DNA of 64,000 nucleotides. Source: Apostichopus japonicus. Its lineage: Eukaryota > Echinodermata > Holothuroidea > Aspidochirotida > Stichopodidae. The notes beneath the pieces are model-generated. The model had not been told where the DNA came from. It did no database searches and saw only the letters and a list, made by a program, of their open reading frames with translations. The stretch covers positions 2,542,001-2,606,000 of the forward strand of contig NC_092568.1 in NCBI RefSeq assembly GCF_037975245.1, read 5' to 3'. The position numbers and the translations under genes were made by a program. Below are positions 24,501 to 36,074 of this stretch, piece by piece (the stretch's first letter is position 1; every line of letters starts with the position of its first letter).

Positions 24501-26684
24501 ATCAGTGTAATCCCAACAGAGAAGACCAGTCTTACCTACATAGTCTAAGAGATCCATCCCATAAAACAAAGGCAATCCAATAGAAAAAGAGGCATGAAAC
24601 CATGAATCTATCCTTAACTTGAAATTGCGTGATGGTTGAAGCATAACTGCACACCATTACAACAGGTGTAGAGACTACAGTGCCTTTATTAAAGAATTAC
24701 AGCAATTTCAGCAAAGTCTATCAGTGGATGTTAAACCATCAAATATTTACTCAGCAGCAGCTGTAATGTTTAAAAAGAAATAATAATGATAATTGTCTAA
24801 CAATATGTCAAAATTTCTCTATTTGGATGTGGAGCAGACTACAAGTGAAAAGTTCTACACTGGTTCAATAGCAAGCTTGAAATGCTTATGGTAACAGTAA
24901 GAGAGCCTAGAAAGGTGATAAAATCATTTGTACACATATGTATGTAATATGTATATATGTGTGTGCAATACAGACTTATCACTTACAGATACACCAACAT
25001 ATGGCAATTTACAACCTCAGTCTTTTAACAATTTAGTAAACAATTTTATTCATGTCTTCCAATGTTTAATATTTCCAGTCCAGATAACAGAAAATATGTT
25101 CAATTTTATCACAATTTTGTATGCAAGGTCTGCTATGAGTCTCCTGATATTTCATGAGAGAAATATTAGGTCTTCTGTTGCTGCATCTATAATAATAATG
25201 TCCTTTTATAACGATTCAAGCATTTTCTGATCTTGAGTACCTACCCTCTTGAGCTTTCTTTACTCTTCCCAAAGCTGCTACCATTTCTTCATTCAAGGAT
25301 GACACTTCATTCTTCAAGAGCTTGTTCTCCAGTTGCAAAGACGAAAGCTGTTGCTGGGGATCCTGGTCACCTATGATGATCTCGGTTCCGGCCCCTCTCG
25401 AGACCTCTGATCCCAGAGGTTCTGATATCTCCACCGTCTCGGATGACGCTGGACTGTCGTTAAGATCTGGTTCGGCGAAGTCTGCTTCATCACTCTCACC
25501 TGCAGCATTAATATGTCATGAGTGACATTTTTAAGTGACCATGTAAAACATCCAGTAGCAATGATAACCAATCAGTGTAAATCAAGATTTCTGGTCAACC
25601 AATCACTCATCAGCTGTTACAGCAACACTGCTTAAAGCTGCCTTTTTGAAATTATTCGGAAATGTACTACTCAATATAATATTGTAATGGATCACACTAA
25701 AGGGACTCACCTAGAATCTTTGACTAATCGAAGGTTAACGAGAAAGTAATTAAAGAACTGGATTTAAAAACTCAACATTTGGTCATTAGTGACACAGTCT
25801 TTCAAAGTGGCATAGTGAACACAGTAACTGCATGCAACTTTCAAACTTCTGAACTTTAACTTCATCATTTGAAATAAAACTTGGTCAGTCAAGCTAATGA
25901 ACTCTATTGATATGAGATTTTAGTATAATATTGAATCAATTTGTTTTTAATAAACATCAATTCAATTAGCTGCTTTAACATTCAAGGCACAAATCAATGA
26001 CCTCCAGCAAGGCCCTAATACCATGATATGAGATCTGACATGTTATATATTATTATCAATATAATGACAAAAGAGATATTCACATGTGAAAATCCCCCCT
26101 CCCCCCAACCCTTAAAAGTGACAAAACATGACTTGGGAATAATAAGAGAATGCTAAAAGTGTTAAAGCAAAAAAAAAATCATTGCCTGTTGATTTCTCCT
26201 TTGAAGATGGAGTCGCTGGATTGGCATTGACAGGACCATCTGCTTTGGCACTTCTGGTGGAAACGTTGGAAGAAGTACTACTCTGCCTGGAGTGCCTGCC
26301 GCTACCTGTCCCGCTGCCCGATCTTTTCTTTCGAGCTTCCCCATTGGATGAGGAGGGGCTATTCAGAAACTCAAAGAGTTTTTCATCGTCTGCATCTGTC
26401 CTCACTCTCCCTGTAGATGGCTGGCTTCTACTTTTTTGTGCATTTGTGTTGATGGCATGATCACTTGGCGTCCGTTTGATATTGGCAGTCTGGGCTATCT
26501 CTGTGGCAGAAAGACTGTACGAACTTTTCGATGCTGGAATCCTTAAGGGGCTATCTGCGGAGTTCTCGTAACCTCCAGAAGAAGTTTCATTTGAAGACTT
26601 TTGTGGAGTGGCCCCAAGTGCCCCTGTCGCAGTTTGGTCTAGATTATTTAAGAAACTCTCAGCATTTTTTATCATCCACGACAT
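18508..26684 (-). CDS. GOLGA5: Golgin-84 (golgin subfamily A member 5), complete (11 coding exons)
   Basis: Coding exons in transcript order: 26684-26186, 25499-25245, 23938-23719, 23263-23140, 22768-22672, 22402-22134, 21371-21144, 20715-20566, 20085-20001, 19558-19392, 18594-18508 (stop TAG). Phases agree at every joint, giving 726 residues against 731 in human. Golgin-84 is a tail-anchored Golgi membrane tether that binds Rab1 and works in retrograde transport and cisternal structure. Evidence: N-terminus MSWMIKNAESFLNNLDQ, as in the family; a Ser/Thr-rich low-complexity part to about residue 210; a heptad-rich coiled coil from about 215 to 615 with the family words KQKAARIL, LIQKQTMLE and EKNSL; then GVFLRRYPIARLFVIGYM and a last exon IFLHLWVMIVLLTY that completes the membrane anchor at about 690-712, with a 14-residue lumenal tail. 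The ATG is the MSW one, one base after an AG acceptor, so a 5' UTR exon lies further upstream. The first coding intron uses a GC donor. Function is inferred from strong family similarity. Confidence 0.93.
19224..19391 (-). other. Read-through of the last golgin-84 intron (not the real C-terminus)
   Basis: The penultimate exon stays open past its donor (ATG|GTGAGA at 19391-19386) for about 55 codons. The hypothetical extension begins VRIF and is partly hydrophobic, but does not match the family. The exon at 18594-18508 does match, so this extension would appear only in an intron-retaining transcript. Confidence 0.7.
26185..26186 (-). other. GC donor of the first coding intron of GOLGA5
   Basis: On the minus strand the exon ends TCAACAG and the intron starts GCAATG. 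No GT donor in the right phase lies nearby before the frame runs into a T run. Ending the exon after this G leaves one base, which fits the next exon (25499), whose frame needs two bases to complete the codon. This makes a GC-AG intron of 686 bp. Confidence 0.7.
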
Positions 26685-26685
26685 C

Positions 26686-29520
26686 CTGGAAACAATAGCC
26701 AAGATTCACTTCAAAACAGAAAAACTTTGATTAATCCATGATTCCTTCATCCATATTTCTGCAGGTTAAGGAACAAGAGATCAGTGATTGTCTCAACAGT
26801 CACCCAGTTTGTTTATCTGCACCTTGTTTACAACTTGTGAGAACTTGAAATATATCTGCATTGCTTCAAATCCTCCACAGATTTCTTCAACAATTAAGTG
26901 ACTGCAAAATCGATCTAAAGGATAAAGCATATAAGCAGTATGAAAAGAAATGCAACATTTAACTAAATTTTACATTCTGTGTTGAATTGGCTGTAGTGAT
27001 GATCATACCATAATATACTGTAAAAGGAAAGCTCAAGTACTTGAAAGAAAAATTAGCCTACCAAACCTTACCAGGAATGAAAAAATTAGGCCTAAGGTTT
27101 TGCAATGACAGAAAACGATATATTGATATTGTCTTTAGTGGTTGATATGATGAATCGAAAAAAAAAAAAATTATTGTGAATATACCATGGTTTGGTCATC
27201 ACTGACTGACAAAAAGTTATTAAAACCTGATGCACATAGCAGGACTGAAGACGCCATACAATATACCCACTTACAAATATTATACCATAGCACTTTAGCA
27301 ACACACAAGTCTAACCACTCATGTATCCCATGAAAAATGTAACTAGTTGACTCTTATTATCAAGGTTTTTCTTTGACAACAAATATTCCAAACATTACAT
27401 TTAGTTATGTTCCCTTCCCCCTCCCCCAATGCAACCTTATTTTAGAAAACTTGTAAACCTGATTAAAAGTCAAGTTACCCTGTATGAGGAATCATCTGGG
27501 ACTACCTGTTTTCCTTTTCATGAACAAATATTACCAGCCCAGGGAGATTGAATGCCAATTATACTTTGAATACTGTATCATCGTACAGTACATCAAATTT
27601 GGGAACAATTTCAAATGTTACAAGGGTGAAAGTGCTTTCAAATTTTAGCCGAATTTCTGCAGGCTTTAAGTGTCCCATTTCATCTGGCCTATGTTCGTCG
27701 TCACCACGCTAGAGGCCTAGTATTTATAATTAAGACTAGTAATGAGTAATATATAGTAATATATAGGCTAAGTTTCAATTCCACTTTCATGTCAGAGAGT
27801 GAATAACGTTTAATCCACCTTAGCCAAATGTTGCGTGATCCTACCGTAGCATAATGTTTGACCTTACTTATCCTAGGCCAGGTTGTAATATTGACAGATA
27901 ACTATACCTAGGTTTATTGTAGGCTAGGCTACAGTGGCCTATGTAGTATGTTGGCCTAGGTTAGATCGATAGCCTACTTTACGTGCGTATAATAAAAGAA
28001 AGGCTAACGTTTACGCTTCTTAGAAACTGACAATAAGGTCGTTTCTGAATTTCAGGTATTTTATTTGCAATTAAATCTAACAGAACACCTTTGCCTAAAA
28101 TCCGCTTTATGTTAACCATCACAGTGTAAAGGAAGATTTCTTACATTTGTACTGTCGCAGTTACAGTGTTGTTGTTTATGTGAACGTGTCAACTTACACT
28201 GTACATACGTGTGAAGTGTACGTATGAAGAGCTTGCTGTTTGGTGTTTACATGCACCATAACCTAGATAAACCTGGATAAAATTAGTAGATTCAAGGAGA
28301 TATATGGAATTGATATTTTAAAGAGCTTACAATGCATGATAACCTGCACAGGGCCATATTCAACGGTTTGCAAGTTTCAAGTGTGTGTTAAAAGTTCGGT
28401 TTCGAATTTTTTAGAAATTTGAATGACTGAAATCGCGGATATGACGAAAAATGGGAAAACATAAGACTTTTATGTCCTCAAATGACATCTTTACACTATA
28501 GTACAAATTTGTTCATGACAAATGATGTTGAATGTCATCCAAGGGTACTGTCTTGAACTATAGGCTAAACAGTTGACAGTTAGTCCTGTACCGATGAGCC
28601 AACATCAATAAAACTCAAAGGAGTATTCCAGAGATGTAGAATACATTAAAGGTGAATACCTTTAAAACCTGATGCATGAAGACCCGGCCATGACCAGCAC
28701 AAGGTAGTCTGTATAGGCCCCAAATTACAGCATGCTATAATTGCAAGAAGATTTCAAAAAGTACTTTCCTGGAGATCTTTACACTCCAAATTGTTTTCAG
28801 ACATTCTAAATGAACACACAAGATATGTTTGAATGTCCCAGTGAGGTATATTTTTGTATTAATCTTGTACAAACATGAGAAATAAATTTGAAATTGAAAA
28901 TTTCCTCCCAGGGTGATAACAAAAATAGTTTAAAATTGTTGACCAAAGCTAAGTGAACATATTTGAAAATCGCTAGACTGGTGACTCATACTCCTTACGT
29001 ACGTGCACAAACACTTGCGTCTGCCAATGATGATGCCAGCTCTCGCGTATACGTGCGCGCGTATTCGTTTGACCTGGCTGTGCGTTTCGCGCGTACGCCA
29101 CGTGGGCTATATACTTGACTTCTTGCTGAAAATGCTAAGTTTCCAATTCATGTGGAGTTAAGATTGACTTATCTGTGGTTCATAAAAAAAAAATCCTACT
29201 ATAGGGTAAAAAACTTATACGGCTTCACTTATAGCTAGAAGTCAAGTATCTATAGTGCTGTTAAATATCTCTGCCCTTTAGTTAGGTGTTGCTCGCGACT
29301 GTTTTTATAAGCGCTAAATCATTCTGCAGTGTGCAGAATTTCGCGCACTTCGGCGTGTGCACTAACTTTAATGATCGCGCATCATTGTCACAAAACTTGT
29401 GAACTTGACGAAACAATAGATGCAAAAAATGATGTCTAACCAGCTGTTGTCAACATAAACATATCAAATCAAGTTTACCTTACAAGCTATAAACACTTTA
29501 AAACTTTTCTTAAAAGAAAA
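26686..29520. promoter_or_regulatory. Divergent intergenic region between GOLGA5 and the kinase gene
   Basis: The two start codons face away from each other across about 2.8 kb. An AG acceptor directly upstream of the golgin ATG (26686-26687) means a golgin 5' UTR exon lies in this interval. A CAGT|GTAAGT-like donor on the minus strand near 28193 is a candidate end of that exon. A CpG-rich patch (about 28975-29110) is the only one in the vicinity. I found no convincing TATA box. No coding exon was recognised. Confidence 0.45.
28975..29110. promoter_or_regulatory. CpG-rich patch in the divergent promoter interval
   Basis: Dense CG dinucleotides (TACGTACGTGCAC, CTCGCGTATACGTGCGCGCG, TTTCGCGCGTACGCCACGTGG) stand out in an otherwise CpG-poor, AT-rich region, including E-box/CACGTG and CGCG cores. 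The location between divergent genes suggests a shared promoter or enhancer, but this is inference. Confidence 0.4.
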
Positions 29521-30235
29521 ATGACTGCAGAGAGTAAAAGTTCGAGGATTCGGAGCAATCGTCGAAGGTGAGTATTCACTATAGGCCCCTACTTATAACT
29601 ATATTCTAGTCTTCCATTACTGAAGAAAAAGACAAACACTAAATACAAAACATGACATATGGAAGCCCACTTAGAAAAAACGTCATTTAGTTTGGTTAGT
29701 TCACTTTAATTTAATTTCGCAACATATAGGATGGATCCGAAGGGACAATCAGTCTCCCCCGCTCCCCACCCCTGCACCTGGCATCCCGCCCCGGTAAACA
29801 AGGAAGCAAGGAAAATCTTAAAACAGAAATTGAAATTTCTGTTGAAATTCTTAAATTTAAGGCTTAACTTGCATTCTTGTCATTGCCCGTTTTCGGGGGG
29901 AAATCCATCCATTCATAGCACTCTGAGGAAAGAAGTGCTAACGTAGATTTATACTCTTCTGCGGCCTACACAAACTTTCAAGCGTAGCCTGACTAACTGA
30001 TGATGATCTCTATATATAGTATTCATGCCGTTGACAAAACTGAACTTAATCAACAAAGTTTTACAAGTTATCATTAAATACCACAGACAATACTTTAAAG
30101 CTTACAATCCCCTGTAACCTTGATTCAACTTGAAAGTTTGTAATCACGTACCACTCCATCGGATGTTTACAAACAACGCCGGTGTTGAAACTTTACTCAT
30201 AACACTATAAGTAAAGGTCTAGGCCTACATATATA

Positions 30236-30327
<92 letters not shown>

Positions 30328-32218
30328 GTACACATCACCAGAAAGTAATTTCAGTTCATTCTGGTTTTCTTGACAGAAGAAGAAACGCACTTCGTGCGGC
30401 ACTCAGTCCCCTGATTTGCTGCTTTACGTCCACCCCCAAGCAGCAGAGAGATATGACGTCAAACTTCGGACTCAGTAGCAGCACGTCATCAAAGCGAGAC
30501 AAACGTGTTCAACAGAAACACCATGTTGAACAATCCCAAATATTGGATAGAGATCAAGACGCCACAGAATTCAAGGTAAACAAAAACAAATCATTCACAA
30601 GTGTTAGATCTTAGAAGCGATCTCCACTTATCATTTTCCCCAAATTGCAGGGATGCATTAGACGAACTACCGACCGAAAATATTAATTTGCAGCTAATTA
30701 TGCTACATATTTGGACTATTATATACGACTCCAAATATACGTTGATGTAAAGACCAAAGAGCATACTTTTTTGACAAAATTGAGTTTGCTAGATTTCTAT
30801 GACATTATTTGAAAGTCCACATAATTTCTACCTGTCCTTGTCTCCAGGAGCAAACTGATAACGTCCACCCTGAGACGGCTACTGAGCTAGAGAATGGCCC
30901 GAGAACAATGGCTGACGTCACCATCCTTGAGTGGAGTCGATTTAGCAACGTATACCGACATGGGTTACCGATCACGCTGGGAGAGGGTGACGAAGGGTAC
31001 GTTCAGCTGATGAGGGACAATCAAACCAATCAACTTGTGGCCGTTAAAACATGGCACAAAGAACCGCACACTGACGTCAGCATGATGAATGACGTAAGTA
31101 TGACAAAGCGGAATCTAAAATGATGCAAGGGTACCATCAAAACTAAATAACAACAAATAAAAGCATATAACTTTCAAATCTATTTACGAGAAATTATGTT
31201 AAGAGAGCTTACTTCGAGAAGTATATATCTCCAAAATACATACTTTGGTAAAACAGTACCAACATATTGTTGGAAAACAGAGTTGTCTGCATTTAGGTAG
31301 TACCTTGAAAAAGCAGCACCGTCGGTAAAAGTTATTTCTCACCAAAGAAAGAAAACAGCTTGCACAAAACACATACACCCGCCCCCTCTCCCAACAAAAA
31401 GCAACTGTGAAACTTTTTTCAATTATGGAAGTGCCCTAAGTATATATCTTTATCATTTATATACATGCAAGTGTATTTCTAAAATCTACAAATTTAGTCC
31501 TTTTCTATCCTCGCAATAGGTATTCAACTACGAGTTGGCTGCGATGAAGAAATTTAATGGCGTGAAATACTTTCCAACGCTCATCGGCATTGTACCTAAT
31601 GCAGACAGTGCCGTGTCTTTCAGCCTCGTTCAAGAGTTCATCGGTGACATCAGGAGCAAGAGAACTCTGTCTCTCTTGGATGCCATCAATGACAACGAAC
31701 TGATGTATCAAGAAATCGTCTCAGCAGCTCTTGATGTATCCGAGGCCCTGGCAGACATGCACCGCAACGGATGGGTGCACTGTGACGTCAAAACAGATAA
31801 CGTCATATTAAAAACGGATTCTGTTCTACAAGAAACCGACGTGGGATCTGACAATGGATGGTGGATTAATGAACCATCACCTACGAATAGTTCGGGCAGT
31901 TTTCATGCCAAGTTGATAGACTTTGGTGGCGCACGGCCAATTTCAGAGGCTAAACTGCCTAAGAAACTTCCAAAGAAGATGAAAAAATACATGTACGAAA
32001 TGTGTCCCCAGATCGCACCAGAGGTAGTCGAGGGGCTTGGCAAAGTACCTTACAGCTTCGAATCCGACGTTTACTCGTTTGGCCGGTTATTGAAGGATAT
32101 TTCGGAACTGAGTGGATTGGTGGAACTAGACCAACTAGCTAACCGGTGTTTAGCTAAAAGTCCAAAAAAGCGGCCAAACATTGATTCAGTGGTAGATGAG
32201 CTTAAGAAACTTCAGTGA
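29521..32218 (+). CDS. Protein kinase with HCD (non-RD) catalytic loop, complete (4 coding exons)
   Basis: Coding exons 29521-29567, 30377-30575, 30848-31093 and 31520-32218 (stop TGA) join in phase to 396 residues. The N-terminal 80 residues are not conserved: a run of five arginines (about 14-18), then PLICCFTS, a cysteine pair that could be lipidated, then a Ser-rich part. The kinase domain spans about 110-396. Visible motifs are glycine loop GEGDEG (127-132), VAVK lysine (149), a candidate helix-C Glu (169), catalytic loop HCDVKTDN (251-258), DFG (298-300), APE (330-332) and SDVYSFG (346-352), plus a C-terminal arginine in KKRPN. All residues needed for phosphotransfer are present, but HRD reads HCD, making it a non-RD kinase. 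An extra 25-30 residues rich in Ser, Asp and Trp lie between the catalytic loop and DFG, and the activation segment is Lys-rich ([13 protein letters not shown]). The sequence looks Ser/Thr or tyrosine-kinase-like (TKL); I cannot name a subfamily. No signal peptide or membrane segment, so probably cytoplasmic. Confidence 0.88.
30227..30326. repeat. (TA)n microsatellite, about 100 bp
   Basis: An almost pure TA run with one ATATTT interruption near 30236-30242. It lies in intron 1 of the kinase gene and ends about 50 bp before the exon 2 acceptor. Confidence 0.95.
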
Positions 32219-33090
32219 AGGAACTGAACGTGCACAACTCTCAAATTTGCATTGGCTCAAAACGTTATATATGGTACAAGATATACGGTGCACGAGGAGG
32301 ATAAAACTTTATACAAATACAGTAAAAAAAAGGGGGACAGAAGTGGAGGCATGGTTATGCATACACGAAGAGCTATGACAGAGATGTATAATGTTCTGAC
32401 CATGCATGACCATATAATGGTGTGTCCTAACCTAATGCCGTGACCATTGATGGTGTATTTGGCATATTTGCTCCCAAGCGGAGAACAACTCAAAGTTTAT
32501 AGATCTTGATGCTGAGTGAAAGTGACAATTTTCAAAGGTTATGGATCTTGATGCTGATTGCAAGTGACAATTTTCAGTTTAATGGTTATATCAATTGATG
32601 GGTACAGTCATCCGGTATATACATATACATATATCTCGGATGATAATATAAATAATAAAAAATAAAAAACTGCAAACTCTTGAAAAGAGACGCATTAAAC
32701 TAAAAGGAAAGCGAGGAAGGAGATGGTATCTCCTGGCAGGCCGGATGTAGACGTAGATATTCATGGTTATCCGGTGAAAATATAACCAAATTATGTAAAG
32801 AAATAAGTATAACTGCATGAAAATAAAACACAATAAGCATAAACAATGAGAACTGTATTTTTTCCCCTTATATTTCTCTACTTCTATTTAGTTTCTCACG
32901 CACGTATATATCTCCTGGACTAAACGCGGTCTATGGCGTTTTGTCCTTATTAAATAATTGTGTTTTTAAATTCAGTCTTCACGCACGAACATATAATACA
33001 ATAATAATAATAGTAATAGTAGTTACTATTATAATTATAATAAAAACGAAATAAAAACGAATTACTATTAATAATTATAATAAAAACGAA
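32219..33090 (+). other. 3' UTR of the kinase gene and spacer
   Basis: No coding exon. Several A-rich AATAAA-like signals occur around 32645-32665 and AATAAA at about 32823. Two tandem duplications (42 bp at 32494-32577; about 30 bp at 33022-33091) are present. The 3' end of the transcript cannot be fixed. Confidence 0.5.
32494..32577. repeat. 42-bp tandem duplication
   Basis: Copy 1 at 32494-32535 and copy 2 at 32536-32577 both contain GATCTTGATGCTGA followed by AAGTGACAATTTTCA, with a few mismatches. Confidence 0.85.
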
Positions 33091-33091
33091 A
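33022..33091. repeat. Imperfect AT-rich tandem duplication
   Basis: TTACTATTATAATTATAATA followed by AAAACGAAAT (about 33023-33052) recurs with slight change at about 33062-33091, directly before an ATGGCG. Confidence 0.7.
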
Positions 33092-33119
33092 TGGCGTCGG
33101 GCGGATTCCCGTTACAAGA
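33091..33119 (+). other. Possible short first coding exon (unassigned)
   Basis: ATGGCGTCGGGCGGATTCCC and nine further bases are followed by a GTGAGT donor consensus at 33120, which would encode MASGGFPLQ plus two bases. Without splicing the frame stops one codon later (TGA). It does not join in frame to the visible TMEM63 start exon. It could start an unseen gene, be a 5' UTR exon, or mean nothing. Confidence 0.2.
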
Positions 33120-35330
33120 GTGAGTAGACCCATGTTTAGTGTAACATGCAACTGATGCTTTGTCATTTAATCTCTTAGGGCCTATTCACGGTCAACCTTA
33201 CTACTATTCGATGATCACATTAACATTTCAAAGAAATCTCTCGAATCTGCCTTTTAGCAACTACCCTAATTATTGCACCTTTGACACTTTTAAAGAAAAG
33301 CTAAGCGAAACGTGGTTTACATCCACCTCCGCGCCATTACGTCATCGTCGTTGCCGGAAAAAATCGAAAGGTCGAAATTCTGACTTAAATTTGCTGCATC
33401 ACTGTATGGGTGAACTTTCCATCATATATATTGTAGGCTGTAGTTACAAGTTGAATAATGTCGAATTGGTCAACCAGAATGAGTACCATCACATCAGGCA
33501 CGTACTTGAGTTTAAAGCAACTGTTTTTCTCTTTATTAAAACAAATATGTGATGCAATGAAACCTCAGTGAAGCCTTAATGAACACACAAATAATCAAAT
33601 ATGTATTCTGCTACAAACTGATAGTATTGGAATACAGCAACTTCCTTGTTTGATAGAGCCCATAAGGGATATGATGAGGGATTGAGGGGGTTGCAATTAG
33701 TAACAAACGAAATGCGTGTTAGGACTTTTGGACTTGTATAGCGTTCAAATAGAGCATTTCAAAGCTGATAAACGTGTGCTGAAAGTATCTTGCAAGTCTA
33801 TTTAGTATATTATCTACAGTGTGGGTTTTAATATACAATCTCTAACATTTTGGCTGCAGACAGTATGAACGTATTCCACTTTATCTATCGCGATTTGTAT
33901 CATTGGATATAACAGTTTCTTGTTATTAACTCAATGTTGTGCCACAGATAATCATCATATATACCAGAAAATCTTTCTATTGTATTTTCTCTGACATAAA
34001 TGTGAATATAATATTTGATTGATCTATCGGAAGTCAAATAATTGCGCAAGGCTGTAAAACTGAATATTGGTTGTAAACAGAGCTTGTTTGTTTATTTAGA
34101 ACGTTATGTTGTAGCGCCCTCAGTTAGTCTTCTGCTCGACGTCAAGAATTCGATCGGATTGCTTTGAAAACTTTTGACTTGTTTACTAGTACTAATCTGT
34201 TCATCTCGATCACATGCTACATCTAGTACTTTGTAGCCATCATAGTGGAATATTGATGCTCGCCTAGCCTGTTAGTGTTAGTTACAGGAACAAAATCACT
34301 TACGAGAAGTGTGTAAACATCATTTTTAACAGTGTGTGAGTAATTAAACGTTTCACGAACCGCTAGTATTACGTTAAACCAACTATCTGTGGATGAATTT
34401 ATTTACTGCTCAGTGTATTCACCATCAACTTCAACTTAAGCTTGTAAAGTTAGTGATACTAATTTAATATGCCTTCGTTAAAAGCTAAGTTAGGCTAGGC
34501 CTAGGCCTATCTAGCTCATCATCTAAGTAATGTGGACCAGTCTAGGCCTAGCTTACTCAAAGAGGGAACATTTGCATGTCAGTTCTTGTTTGTAAATTGT
34601 ATTTTCCAGCAGGCCATATTTGTATCCTCAGTCAAGCCTTGGCCAAGCCAACAACCAGGTATTGTTTTTGTTACTGTAGAGAATGTGAATGATGATAGAA
34701 CTTAGTCTAGAGTTAGACTCAGGCCTACACTGCTACAGACAATGTTCTTGCCAAGAATCCTGGTTTACATGTCAAACAACAGCTTAGTCTTTCAGAAGCA
34801 TTACTAAATTTTGTAAACTGCAAACTCCAAAATTGCTGCAATGCATCAGATGCATTTAAATGGCAAGCTTTAGATGCTTGGGCCAGACTCAATAATCTTG
34901 AATTTTTTATCTGATAGTCATGAGTTAATTTAACATTTGTAGTTGCAAACAATCACAGCTTAGGTTTCGCTATCACTATGAATGGGAGGACAGACAGGTA
35001 AATTTAAATTATTCACAGACTTTTTTTTAAAGAAATGGTGACATAAATCTACTGAAGCCTAAGACATTTCAAAAGCAAGGCACAGCACCTTACCAGCAAT
35101 CAAGTACTAAGAGTAAGTAGCAGATTTTATGATACTGACATTAAATGAAGCTGTTTTCCAAGTCACTATCAAATCCTACATGCATGTCAAATGTTAGATG
35201 CATCATGGAGGTAGGTAATAAAAGTAGGTATAATTTTACTAAAGGAAAAGTCTGAATTATTTATGCAGTTGAGATCTACAGTGCATTTTCAGAATTCAGA
35301 CCTGTTCGAATTTAATGGTTATATAAATTA
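33120..35330. other. Non-coding, no gene recognised
   Basis: One 130-codon open frame (33160-33552) shows no recognisable domain, and its frame continues to the first stop without a convincing donor. Otherwise the stretch is AT-rich, with 'ctaggcctag' words near 34490-34550. Upstream exons of the TMEM63 gene could be hidden here. Confidence 0.4.
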
Positions 35331-35639
35331 AAGATGAACGATAGTGATTTTTCACCATCGACGAAAAAATACGATTTTATTCAAGAGTATTCTAGTTGGT
35401 TTCCATTTTACACATGTGAAAATTCAAGTCAATCTGATGTTGGGAAAGGCTTAAAAAAAATTCCTAAACTCGTTGATTTTTTAAACAAAAATTGGGCTTT
35501 TCGCGAAAAGCGATATGATGATCACGTGATCTACAGTGACATGTGACGTCATTATGATGATAACAACGTGAGTGTACTTCAGCAGTGTGCACTTAGTGTG
35601 TAAGTTTAGTTGCAACCTACTCTATATTGGACTCGACAA

Positions 35640-35900
35640 ACAACGTAAACCACTAGCAAAATCCAAGAAATTGCGTTGTAGGGGGATGCAACAGAACGAA
35701 TGTGGACTCTACAATAAGTTTTTTGCAATTTTCCAAGCGGAAAAAGTAGTGAGAGATATCGGAAACTCTGGATACGATTTGTGAGGAGACTCCAGGAAAG
35801 ACTTCATCGCACCAGGAGTTTCTCATGGCAAGAATGTGAAAGTTTGTTCTCAGTGCCCACTTCACAGAAGATGATTCTCGGGCCCAATTGAAATTTGCGT
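35640..35900 (+). pseudogene. Decayed THAP-type zinc finger domain (frameshifted)
   Basis: Three short frames on the same strand spell consecutive pieces of a THAP domain. Frame one, from 35721, reads NFPSGKSSERYRKLWIRFV (Phe-Pro and the conserved Trp). A second frame, from about 35794, reads RKDFIAPGVSHGKNVKVCS. A third frame, from 35852, reads SAHFTEDDSRAQLKF, the Cys-x-x-His and HFTEDD hallmark. At least two frameshifts and an in-frame stop break it. The first Cys pair is not clear, and no AVPTPF box was seen. THAP domains occur in P-element-like transposases and in host proteins derived from them, so this is a transposon or gene relic. Confidence 0.65.
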
Positions 35901-36074
35901 GTGGCAAGGTCACTAAAGTAATAAAAGTTTGAAAGATTGATGCTTTTATGCCGCATTATTTATATATATCCCGATAAATGCAACAGTAAGTGTTGGAACT
36001 GGAAGACATGTCAGACGTGAACAACCTAATGACTATGTGAGGAGAGAATCCACGTGCAAATTTCAATTGGGGCA
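35883..36074. repeat. Inverted repeat at the end of the THAP relic
   Basis: CCCAATTGAAATTTGCGTG at 35883-35901 is the near inverted complement of CACGTGCAAATTTCAATTGG at about 36052-36071. Spacing is about 150 bp. The first arm lies inside the THAP relic, so the second is probably an inverted partial copy of it. Confidence 0.6.

Noticed and set aside
26182-26460. Plus-strand 92-codon frame
   Set aside because: It is antisense to the first coding exon of golgin-84.
30205-30402. Minus-strand frame with an Ile-Tyr repeat
   Set aside because: It is the translation of the TA microsatellite.
33160-33552. 130-codon plus-strand open frame
   Set aside because: No recognisable domain and no convincing splice sites; the composition looks like chance open sequence.
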